This document shows, in pieces, positions 9,590-18,899 of a stretch of 64,000 bases of DNA (its first letter is position 1; each line of letters begins with the position of its first letter). Source of the stretch: Shinisaurus crocodilurus (taxonomy: Eukaryota; Chordata; Lepidosauria; Squamata; Shinisauridae); the NCBI GenBank assembly GCA_021292165.1, contig CM037877.1, forward strand, positions 126,360,402-126,424,401, given 5' to 3'. The notes below the pieces were generated by a model. It did not search any database, was not told the DNA's origin, and saw only the letters and a list, made by a program, of their open reading frames with translations. Both the position numbers and the translations under genes were made by a program.

Positions 9590-10290
9590 TCTCCTCTGGG
9601 TCTGTTCCGTAGTTAATTATAACAGGCTGGCCTTGTCAATGGTTGTTGTCGTTGGGTTTTTTTCTTTGCTTTGTAGGGTTGGTATTGTAGTTTGAGAAAT
9701 GCCTGATGTTAATCCTTCAGTTGTGAGTCTCTGTCTGACAGGTCTGAACAGATATAGTTGAATCATAGAGTTTGGCTATAGACAATGGATTTTGTCTGGT
9801 GTGTTCTGGGTGGAAGCTAGAAGCAAGTAAATATTTGTAGTAATTGTTAGACTTCTGATGTAATGTGGTGCTTATTATGTAGTTCCACTGTAGTATTGAG
9901 AAAGTGAATCTGTTGCATGATCTAGGCTCAGGCTGATGGTGGGTTGAAAGTTATCGAAGTCCTGATAGAACAGGAGCTGAGAAAGGAGCTGAGAAAGCAT
10001 TGTTCTAGGTCAGGAATGAATATGTTGGGATACTGTGAAGCTATGCAAATGCCCATGGCAGTGAGATTGATCTGAAAATACATGTTCTTGCCAAAGTTGA
10101 AGTAATTGTGGGTAAAATTGGCAGAGTTTGGTGGCTTGATATGCTGAAGCCCCATCTGGAATGATATTTCTGATGGTATGTAGTCCATCTTTGTGGGGAT
10201 GCTGGTGTAAAGGGACTCACGTCCATGGTAACTAGGATGGTTCTCTGGAAGATTGTCAATAGATTGTAGTTTTCTCAGGAAGTTGGTGGT
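9590..10290 (-). mobile_element. Penelope-like retroelement, degraded
   Basis: Minus-strand translation shows Penelope-type reverse transcriptase. ILVTMDVSPFTP matches the LVTMDVSSLYTNIP motif. FQINLTAMGICIASQYPNIF matches the GTAMGTxxAPxYANLFM block. Further on, SSFHPEHTRQNPLSIAKLYD matches the SSxHPxHxxxSIPYSQ block. Several frameshifts and stops separate these pieces, so it is inactive. The 5' part is cut off near 10290. I do not resolve a GIY-YIG endonuclease domain on the left. Confidence 0.75.
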
Positions 10291-10295
10291 ATCCT

Positions 10296-10333
10296 ACTGG
10301 TTAGGCCTCATCTTGAGTACTGTGTCCAGTTCT
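10296..10333 (+). mobile_element. CR1 LINE micro-fragment
   Basis: About 38 bp matching CR1 coding sequence (GGTTAGGCCTCATCTTGAGT...), the same as near 40758. It sits directly after the Penelope breakpoint and in the opposite orientation to the larger CR1 at 10976. Confidence 0.7.
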
Positions 10334-10473
10334 TGTTAGTGCTGGTGGTGCTGGGAGATTTAAAATCCAGTCTGTGTGCTATCAACTGCCTGGACTTTCA
10401 CACATAGGTTTTAGCAGATCTCACCCACCCCCCCGCGCAGCATGAAGCATGCAGTTCCAGCCAGGCCTCGTTA

Positions 10474-10971
10474 TGACACTTGCTTTCAGCTTCCCCGTTG
10501 CAGATTAATTCATGGAATCAGGAAACAATGGAACACTACAGGTTCTAATACTACCTGTTTATTTACTTATCAAGTAAAGTTCTACAGAGTATACATTTCC
10601 TAGTTACAGTCCATGTGCAGAGTATAAATGCATAGCAAGCATTAAGTCCAGTTGAGTAAGTTGAGCTTCACTCCACCTCAGCAAAGGCGTTAACATTGTT
10701 GCAGGAACAAAGGAAAAGAACAAGATGGAGAAGAAGAAATCCTTCCCCTTAAAATGGCTTCTGCCTGAACAAGTCAGTACGTCATCAGAGCAACAAATCA
10801 TGTGACTAGCTCGTTTCATTCCCACAGATCTGGTTCCCATGTGTTCAAGAATAGACTGTTTGTTCATAAAAGACCAGACATAACACAGACCTGTTTTCAC
10901 AGAGCCACACTGTACCTTCCATGTGTAAACAATGTACTGCAGCTGGTAAAGTGATACATATCACAACAGTT
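10474..10971 (-). mobile_element. Candidate solo LTR
   Basis: On the minus strand the segment starts TGTTGTGATATG, has an AATAAA signal (complement at about 10556-10563) followed by about 85 bp, and ends ...AAGTGTCA. This TG...CA structure of about 500 bp with a 3'-placed polyadenylation signal fits a solo long terminal repeat. I find no convincing target-site duplication and no internal region. Confidence 0.45.
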
Positions 10972-10975
10972 CTGG

Positions 10976-12600
10976 GCACCAGAAGGCCATCGAGTCCAAC
11001 CCCCTGCTCAATGCAGGAATCCAGGTCAAAGCATCCCTGACAGATGGCTGTCCAGTCGCACCTTGAATGCCTCCAGTGTGGGAGAGCCCACCACCTCCCT
11101 GGGTAGTTGGTTCCATTGTCTTATTGCTCTGATAGTCAAGAAATGTTTCCTGATGTTTAGGTGGAATCTGGGTTCCTGTAACTTGAGCCCATTATTCCGT
11201 GTCCTGCAAACTGGGATGACTGAAGAGATCCTGGCCCTCCTCTGTGTGACATCCCTTCAAATACTGGAAGAGTGCGATCATATCTCCCCTCAGTCTCCTC
11301 TTCTGAAGGCTAAACATGCCCAGTTCCTTCAGTCTCTCCTCATAGGGCCTTGTTTCCAGTCCCTTTATCATCCTTGTTGCCCTCCTCTGAACCCTCTTCA
11401 GTCTGTCTACATCCTTCTTAAACTGTGGTGCCCAGAATTGGACACAGTGACAGTACTCAAGATGAAGGCTAACCAGTGCTGAGTAGAGGGGGAATAGTAC
11501 TTCATGCCATTTGGAAGCTATACTTCTATTAATGCAGCCCAAAAGAGCATTTGCCTTCTTTGCAGCCACATCGCATTGCTGGCTCATATTCAGCTTTTGA
11601 TCTACAATTCCAAGATCCTTCTCACTTGTAGTATTGTTGAGCCAAGTGTCCCCCATTCTGTAACTCTGCATTTGGTTTCCTTTCCTTTCACTTGGCATTT
11701 ATCCCTATTAAATTTCATTCTGTTGTTTTCTGCCCAGCGCTCCAGCCTATCGAGGTCACTTTGAATTTTGTTTCTGTCTTCCAGAGTATTAACTATTCCA
11801 CCCAACTTCATCTGCAAATTTGATAAGCATTCCCTGCACCTCCTCATCTAAGTCATTAATAAAAACGTTGAAGAGCACTGGGCCCAGGACCGAGCCCTGT
11901 GGTACCCCGCACATTACCTCTCCCCAGCTTGAGAAGGAACCATTGATAAGCACTCTTTGAGTCCGATTCTGTAGCCAATTGTGGATCCACCTGATAGTTG
12001 TTCCATTTAGCCCACTTTTAGCTAGCTTGCTAACCAGGATATCATGAGGAACTTTGACGAAAGCTTTGCTGAAGTCCAGATATATTATGTCCACAGCATT
12101 CCCACGGTCCACAAGGGAGGTTACCCGATCAAAAAATGAGATCAGATTAGTCTGGCAGGATTTGTTCTTGACAAATCCATGCTGGCTTCTAGTAATCACT
12201 GCATTGTTTTCAAAGTGCTTGCAGACTGACTTTTTTTATAATCTGCTCAAGAATTTTCCAAGGGATTGATGTCAGACTGACTGGTCTATAGTTCCCAGGA
12301 TCCTCCTTCTTGCCCTTTTTGAAGATGGGAACAACATTTGCCCTCCTCCAGTCATCTGGCACTTCACCTGTCCTCCATGATTTCTCAAAGATAATAGACA
12401 GTGGTTCTGAGAGTTCTTCTGCCAGTTCCTTTATTACTCTAGGATGCAGCTCGTCAGGTCCTGGAGATTTAAACTCGTTCAGAGTAATCAGGTGCTCCTT
12501 GACCATTTGCCTATCAATCTCAAGCTGCAATCTTCCCCTTCAGTCTGCACTTCCGGTTTGCCAGAGGGGTCATAGACCCTCTTTTGGGAGAAGATGAGTG
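10976..12600 (-). mobile_element. CR1 LINE, 1.6 kb, reverse transcriptase pseudogene
   Basis: A CR1 copy in reverse orientation. The 3' end at the left starts inside the GGCCATCGAGTCCAACC block and lacks the octamer tail. Reading right to left, the reverse transcriptase pieces are KSPGPDELHPRVIKELAEE, VVPIFKKG and YRPVSLTS, then [13 protein letters not shown] (a catalytic Asp changed to Val), [13 protein letters not shown], and FADE where FADD is expected, then the C-terminal DLGI...[13 protein letters not shown] region. Frameshifts break it into at least four frames. The endonuclease part is missing. Confidence 0.9.
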
Positions 12601-12607
12601 GAAGTAG

Positions 12608-12712
12608 GAATTGAACATTTCTGCCTTTTCTTTGTCTTCTGTTATCTACTGTCTTTGTCTTCTGTTATCTACTTATGTCTTATGTTTCTTTGTCTTCTGT
12701 TATCTACTGACA
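12608..12712 (+). repeat. Short tandem repeat, CTTTGTCTTCTGTTATCTAC unit
   Basis: About three and a half copies of a roughly 20-33 bp unit containing TTTGTCTTCTGTTATCTACT, located at the truncated 5' end of the neighbouring CR1. Confidence 0.75.
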
Positions 12713-13035
12713 GAACTAGTCAGTAACTAGGGGTGGAGCTGTAGCAATCACAGAATAAGACAAAGCCAACCATGTTCATCTGTATTGCTGCACTTCACCA
12801 TACTTTAGCACACATTTAAGAATTAGACAAGCTTCTTCACATCAACCACATGGTAAATTGGTCATCTGTATTCACCCACTGTCTCTGGCTGAGACGTTCT
12901 CTTTCTTGGAATTAAGTTTGATTAAAATGAATGGGATTTCCCCCCAAGGAAAATATATTTAGGGCTGAGTATTAGTGAATTACCTATCTTGTCAAACAAG
13001 AAACGCCATTGCGGTCTAGTTTTTGGGATGCAAAA
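12713..13035. other. Intergenic, no gene recognised
   Basis: No open frame of note, no repeat recognised. Confidence 0.45.
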
Positions 13036-13335
13036 GAAAATTCATGATTTATTTATTTATTTATTTAAGGGTAATATCCCTATTAAAGCTAAATCCCCCT
13101 CCCCTTTATTCCTTTTTATTCCACCCTTCCTCCAAGGAATCCATTGTGGTTTACAAGATTTTTGCCTCTCCCCAGTTTAGCCTGACAACAACCATGTGCG
13201 TTAGAGGTTAGGCTGAGAACTTGTCACTGGCCCAAGATTACACAGGGAGCATCATGACTGAAAACAGGTCTTCTCAGTTTGTCTAACACTCCAGTGCACC
13301 ATATCATAGTGGTTTTCAATAATGTAGCCAGAAGA
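13036..13335 (-). mobile_element. Old Sauria-like tRNA SINE, diverged
   Basis: Begins at (TTTA)n and has degraded versions of the Sauria SINE blocks in reverse orientation: a CCTCCAAGGAAT...GGTTTACA segment, TTAGCCTGACAACAACC, GAGGTTAGGCTGAGA and a CACTGGCCCAAG block. The tRNA-like head near 13290-13330 is only faintly preserved. It is older than the copies at 18160, 18590, 23872 and 34645. Confidence 0.6.
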
Positions 13336-13959
13336 ATTAATAGGTACGGAAGCAGAAAATCGCATTGCTGTGTTGATGATTTTTGGGCTTACTTTGTGAA
13401 AGAAAAGCAGATTATAAATACGGTACGTATAAAATGAAATAAAACAATGAAAATCTTGAAATATTCATGCTAAGATGGTTACAAATGATCATTTGCATAT
13501 ACTTTTGCATTCTGTATTTTGAACTGCTTAGTGATAAGCCATATTAGTTTGGTATGTAAGATGGGTGCCAAATTCAACATGTAAATTTATCTGTCAGCAT
13601 GAATTGCAAGCTTCTTATAAAGAACTCACAAACTATCACAGTCAACAAGGTTTTTAAAACATCTATCTTTAAAAACACACACAAAAAACCCTCTATACAA
13701 ATATCCAGTGGAGGTCCTCGGTTGGTACAGGTAGAAAGCAGCATTTAAGAACTCCAAGTAGCCTACATTGGCATTAAAAACTAAGTGAAGGATATAGAAT
13801 CCTTCAAAAAATGTAAATTGCCATCATTTGCATACTGGAAAATGACTACAAAAGAGAAGTTTTCATGAGCTTTTAACATTTTATTTTGATCTGTTAACAG
13901 CTAGAATAATGAGGTAGATAAGAGTGCTTAGATTCTGAAAATGACGGTGTCCCACTGAA
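13336..13959. other. Intergenic, no gene recognised
   Basis: AT-rich, with short chance frames only. No exon or repeat recognised. Confidence 0.45.
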
Positions 13960-14060
13960 GAATGTATGTATTTATGTATTTATTTCATTTCTATATCACC
14001 CAATAATCAAAACTCTTTGGGTGGTCCACAAAAATTAGAAAATACAATTTCAAACAAAAA
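13960..14060 (-). mobile_element. L2-type LINE 3' tail
   Basis: Contains TATTTATTTCATTTCTATATC ACCCAATAAT...CTCTTTGGGTGG followed by a tract of A-rich dinucleotides, the reverse complement of the L2-type 3' end seen in + orientation near 50040 and 59420 (CCCAGAGAGCTTTGGCTA...). Only the tail is present. Confidence 0.55.
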
Positions 14061-14349
14061 TTATACCAACAACTGAATGGGAAATAGTTAGGCTTCTATA
14101 GGAATATGCCACTGTATATTTTAAAATTCCCATACTTAGCAGAATACCCTTTCCTTCTGATTTTAAGAAGGCCAAGCATAATAGAGCTCCAGAATTATTT
14201 ATTTTTTTTAATGAAAATATACATTACTGTATGTTTGGATTGATCGGAAGAATAAATCTGTTCTACTAGATTGAGGAAAGAGCTCCAGAATACTGTGTAA
14301 GCAAGAGTATTGAACACAAGGGAGCCATTGACTAACAAAACAGTTTCTG

Positions 14350-14402
14350 AAAGAAGAACATGCTCCTCCTCCTGACTAGATAAAAATCTTACATTGGAAA
14401 CC
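14350..14402 (+). promoter_or_regulatory. Conserved second promoter block of Pcdh exon 2
   Basis: GAACATGCTCCTCCTCCTGA followed by CTAGATAAAAATCTTACATT aligns with the GAGCTCCTCCCTC...CTGCCTGTCAGATCC block found upstream of exons 1, 3 and 4. The CSE-like block that precedes it in the other three is not recognisable here. Similarity is modest, so this is a weak call. Confidence 0.4.
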
Positions 14403-14515
14403 TCTGATCCTGGATGTAAAAGGACTGGAATCTACTCCTTTCTAGCCTGGTTAGTCAACATTAGCCCAGTTATAAGCAGACAATTTACAACGGATTGTTA
14501 GTACTTGCATTTGTC

Positions 14516-16891
14516 ATGCATGCTCTGCAAAGAGATGTTCAAGTGACGATGCAGCTGCTTCTGCTGGTTCTGCTCCACACAGCCTGGGAAATGGGGAGTG
14601 GCCAGCTCCATTATTCTGTGCCGGAGGAATCCCAGCACGGCACCTTTGTGGGCCGCATCGCCCAGGATCTGGGGCTGGAGGTGGAAGAGCTCATGCCTCG
14701 TATGTTCCGGATGGTTTCCAAAGAGTACAAGGATTATTTAGAGGTAAATGTGCAAAATGGGATCCTGTTTGTGAATTCCCGGATAGACAGGGAGGAGCTG
14801 TGTGCGCAGAGCCCCACGTGCATCATTCATCTGGAGGTAATCCTGGATAAGCCCCTGAGGGTCTTCCATGTGGAAGTGGAGATCAGGGATGTAAATGATA
14901 ATGCTCCTGTTTTCTCTGAAATTGAGGAGATTTTGAGTGTTGCAGAGTCAATGCTGTCAGGTGCTCATTTCCCGCTAGAGGGAGCTTCTGATGCAGATGT
15001 TGGTATTAATGCTCAACTGAAGTACAAGCTCAGTGCCACTGACTATTTTGCTATTGAAGAGAAAATCAAGGACAGGCACAGTAAATCGTTAGTGCTTGTG
15101 TTAAAGAAATCTCTGGACAGAGAGAAAAGCTCTGTGCATCATTTAGTGTTAACAGCAACTGATGGGGGCCAACCAGAACTCACAGGCACGGTCCATCTTG
15201 AGATCATTGTGATGGATGCAAATGATAATGCACCTGTACTTAATCAGTCTGTTTATAAAGTGAAATTATTAGAAAATGTGGCAGATGGAACGTTGGTTAT
15301 TGACCTCAATGCAACAGACTTAGATGAGGGAATGAATAAAGAAATGTCCTACAACTTCAGTAAACACGTTTCTCCCTATGTAAAAAATATATTTTGCATA
15401 GATTCAGAGACAGGAGAAATTAGGGTAAAAGGAAAAGTGGATTATGAAGATATTAATCTTTATGACATTGAAATTGAAGTGAAAGACAAAGGAATTCTCC
15501 CTCTGTCTGGGCACTGCAGTGTCATCGTAGAAATAATGGACATGAATGACAACATCCCAGAAGTATCAGTGACATCCCTGTCAGTACCTGTGTCAGAGGA
15601 CTCCCCACTGGAGACAGTGGTGGCCCTGATCAGTGTCTCAGACAAGGACTCTGGCATCAATGGACAAGTGAGTTGCTCTCTCTGGCCTCCCAGACTCCCA
15701 TTTAAGCTGGTATCTACATTCAAGAATTACTACTCACTAGTGCTAAATGAGACCTTGGATCGGGAGAAGGTTGAAGAATACAAACTGGTTGTAACAGCCC
15801 AAGACCAAGGGGTACCATCACTGTCAGCCACCACCAGCCTAGTAATACCCATTGGCGATGTGAATGACAATGCACCTGCTTTTGCTCGACCCTCCTACAT
15901 GGTCTTTGTGAAGGAGAACAACCCACCTGGTGCTCACATCTTCACTGTGTCTGCCTCAGATCCAGACATGGCTGAGAATGCCCTCATCAGCTACTGGATA
16001 GATGAGAAGCTCTGGCCCCTGTCAAGCTACATCTCGGTGCACTCAGAGAGTGGGAAGCTCTATGCCTTGCAGCCCTTGGACTATGAGGAGCTGAAGCTGC
16101 TGGAGTTCCAAGTAAGTGCCAGGGATGCTGGGCTCCCCTCCATGTGCAGCAATGTAATTGTGCAAGTCTTTGTGGTGGATGAGAATGACAATGCCCCAAT
16201 AGTAACTGGGACAGAGAATGCTCCCATCTTGCTGGTGGCCCCTTTGGTGGCTGGACAGACGGTAGGCAAGATCCGTGCTCTGGATGCTGATTCAGGGTAT
16301 AATGCTTGGCTTCACTATGAGCTGCATGAGGCAACTAGTGGCCCTTGGTGGGTAGGGCTGTACAGTGGTGAGATCAGCACCACACGTGCCTTGGATGAGA
16401 TGGAGGGCGATGGTCACAGCCAGAATCTGTTGGTGCTGGTGAAAGATCATGGCAAGCCAATGCGGTCAGTCACAGCCACGCTGAGTGTATCACTGTTGGT
16501 GAGTGCCCAGGCAATCCACATTGATGGCCACCATTCTAGAGTAGGATGGAGCCCAAAACCCCTTGAAGAGAACACTAATGTTTACCTGATTATTGCCATC
16601 TGCTCAGTGTCCAGCTTGTTCCTGCTGACAATCATCATGTATGTGGCCCTGCGATGCCAGTGTCAACCCAAGGAAGCAGTGATGTATGGCCCTGGCACAG
16701 CCACATTGGTTTGTGCCAGTGAAGTGGGCAGCTGGTCATATTCCAATCGCCACAGCCACATCCTGGCAGGTGCAACTGGGGAGGCCGGTGCCAAGAATGA
16801 TCTCATGGTTTTCAGCCCCAACATCCCTGCCTTTGTGGAGACTGGAGAGGTGGAGACTGGGAAGGAAATGGCTCCAAATTCATCTGGCCAG
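14516..16891 (+). CDS. PCDHA: Protocadherin alpha variable exon 2
   Basis: A second PCDHA variable exon, coding 792 residues up to the splice donor. The start [20 protein letters not shown] supplies the signal peptide; EC1 begins [10 protein letters not shown]. Linker motifs are at residues 125 (DVNDNAPVF), 234 (DANDNAPVL, where Leu replaces the usual Phe), 342 (DMNDNIPEV), 448 (DVNDNAPAF) and 555 (DENDNAPIV). The helix is at about 691-714 ([20 protein letters not shown]). The tail has [18 protein letters not shown] and [12 protein letters not shown] and a longer acidic end ([19 protein letters not shown]). The donor CAG|GTAAGT is a strong consensus, phase 0. Unspliced read-through would add about 16 residues before a stop at 16942. 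EC1-EC4 are clearly distinct from the other exons, while EC5 is nearly the same. No clear CSE was found upstream. Confidence 0.95.
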
Positions 16892-17148
16892 GTAAGTCTC
16901 AGGAAAGAGTTTTCCTTCTTTCATTTGTCTTTGTGTTATTAAGTTAGGATCTCTATACAAAATGAATATACAACTTGAGACTTTCTGTAGACAATAAGTT
17001 TTTGTTGTGACACAACATAGAAGCTTGTGTGTGTGGGGGGGTGTTGTTCTTGTTCCCAGCACCCATCCTAGGCAGGCGGTCCAGAAGGATATCATGGTCA
17101 GTTATATTGAAAGCTTCTGAGAGGTCCAGGAGACAGTGGTGCAGCTAG

Positions 17149-17251
17149 GTAATACACGTTGCCATCTAAAGGGGGGGGGGGGCTATAAGACCTTTAAGTC
17201 TAGGGTCTAAACGGTCTTATAGCCCCCCCTTTAGATGGCCATGTGTATTAC
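17149..17251. mobile_element. Foldback MITE with G/C-run arms
   Basis: A 103-bp palindrome. Left arm GTAATACACGTTGCCATCTA, then AAGGGGGGGGGGGGCTATAA; the right arm is its near-exact complement, ending GGCCATGTGTATTAC. A loop of about 20 bp separates them. I found no clear target-site duplication. Confidence 0.75.
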
Positions 17252-18159
17252 TTCAGTTGTGAAGCAAACACACAATATTCCTGTTCTCCCCAAAATCCTG
17301 CCATTCCATGGTTTAAAGCTGCTTTTACATTCCTGACCAAAAGTCTACCCTGATTTAAAAGAGGAAATACTGTGAACATGTGCAGTTTCGTACCTTAAAT
17401 TCATGTAAATCATGGCACCATCATGACTACAAGAATAAAATGGAGTTTGCTTCTCTTGCTGTGATGTTAAACACATTTACTTTTGTTGTAGATAATATAT
17501 TTTTAAAGTATAATTAATAAAAAAGGAACCAAGCCAGCTGGCTCCTGGCGATGAAAAGTTTTTAAACAAGAAGAAAGAAAAGATGCTGCAGCTGCCAGGA
17601 TCAGCCCAGTTGGCCCCAGCATGCCTGTGCTGGCCCAGGTGCTGATGCTGGGCCTGTTTGCCACTGCCCCCATCATCTGCCACCCTCTGGGTGGTCACTG
17701 GGCAGGGGACTGGCCTTCCGGGTCTTGGACTTTGGCCCCAAGATCCAGCCCCAATTGCACCACTGTCAGGAGAACCAGGAGCTGCACTCCTGTTGTCCCT
17801 GTCAACTCTGGGAAATTCATAGGCATGGCACGGAGGAGAGCGTCTTGCCAATAATTTGTCCCCATCATCTGGCATTCAGAGATAGACTGTCCTTGAATGT
17901 GGAAGATCAATTTAGCTTTCATGGCTAATACCTGTGAATATCTATGGCTTTTGAATTTGTCTAATCCACCTAAGCTAAAGGTCAGTGAACTTAAATATGT
18001 TCAACTATGTGCTGTGTGAAAAAATACATCCTCCCATCATGAAAGGAATGAAAGAGCCCCACCATTGGCAGGGTAGCCAATCCGCCCAAGAGCTTAGGGC
18101 GTGTCATTTAGAGGGTTAAAAATTATTTTTCACAAATTTGTGAAATAGGGAATCTAAAA
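17252..18159. other. Intergenic with faint SINE/LINE remnant
   Basis: No gene recognised. About 17820-17990 (CATCTGGCATTCAGAGATAG ... ACCTAAGCTAAAGGTC) resembles, in reverse, the 3' region of CR1/L3-related LINEs or SINEs. The segment at about 17620-17880 is GC-richer and open in several frames but shows no protein similarity I can name. Confidence 0.4.
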
Positions 18160-18408
18160 ATATGTCTTCAATTAATTAATTAATTAATTATATTTATACC
18201 CCGCCTTTTTTCCTGCAAGGAACTCAAGGCGGCTTACATAATGCTCCTCCTCCTCTCCATTTTATCCTCACAACAACCCTGTGAGGTAAATTAGGCTGAG
18301 AGGCAGTGACTGGCCCAAAGTCACCCAGTGAGTTTCATGGCCGAGACTAGAACCCGGATCTCCTGAGTCCCAGTCCAACACTCTCACCACTACGCCACAC
18401 TGGCTCTC
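18160..18408 (-). mobile_element. Sauria SINE
   Basis: Squamate tRNA-derived SINE in reverse orientation. From the left: (TTAA)n tail, TATACCCCGCCTTTTTTCC, AAGGCGGCTTACATAATG, CCTCACAACAACCCTGTGAG, CAGTGACTGGCCCAAAGTCA, then the tRNA-like head with B box (complement of GGTTCTAGTC) and A box (complement of TGGCGTAGTGG) ending GCCACACTGGCTC. Nearly full length. Confidence 0.9.
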
Positions 18409-18589
18409 ACTTTTGATGTCAGGAATTCAAATCTGCTATTTTTTTTTTGATTGGACAACATTTAGCTCAGTAAATCGGCACTTGAACAAAACACATATTC
18501 ACTGCTCTCAGAAAACAGTGTATAATTATTTTATTTTATTATTTATTTATTTATTTATTTATTATATTAATCGCCCATCTGGCCGGTCA

Positions 18590-18822
18590 CCCGGCCACCC
18601 TTTATTTATTTTATTTATTATATTTATGCCCCACTTTTTTTCCTGAAAGGAACCCAAGGCGGCTTACATAATCCTCCTCCTCTCCATTTGTGAGGTAGGT
18701 TAGGCTGAGAGTCAGTGACTGGCCCAAAGCACCCAGTGAGTTTCATGGCAGAGCGGGGACTAGAACCCGGATCTCTCAAGTCCCAGTCCAACACTCTCAC
18801 CACTATGCCACACTGGCTAAAT
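18590..18822 (-). mobile_element. Sauria SINE
   Basis: Second reverse-oriented Sauria SINE, about 180 bp from the first, with the same block order and an internal deletion of about 20 bp around CTCTCCATTTGTGAGGTAGG. Preceded by a TTTATT-rich stretch and a short GCCCATCTGGCCGGTCACCC segment of another repeat. Confidence 0.9.
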
Positions 18823-18899
18823 AAATGCTAAGAAGCATTTATTTTCTGTTGTATAAAACATACAGTTGCCATAAAACATATCTTTCTAAACAAAGAACA

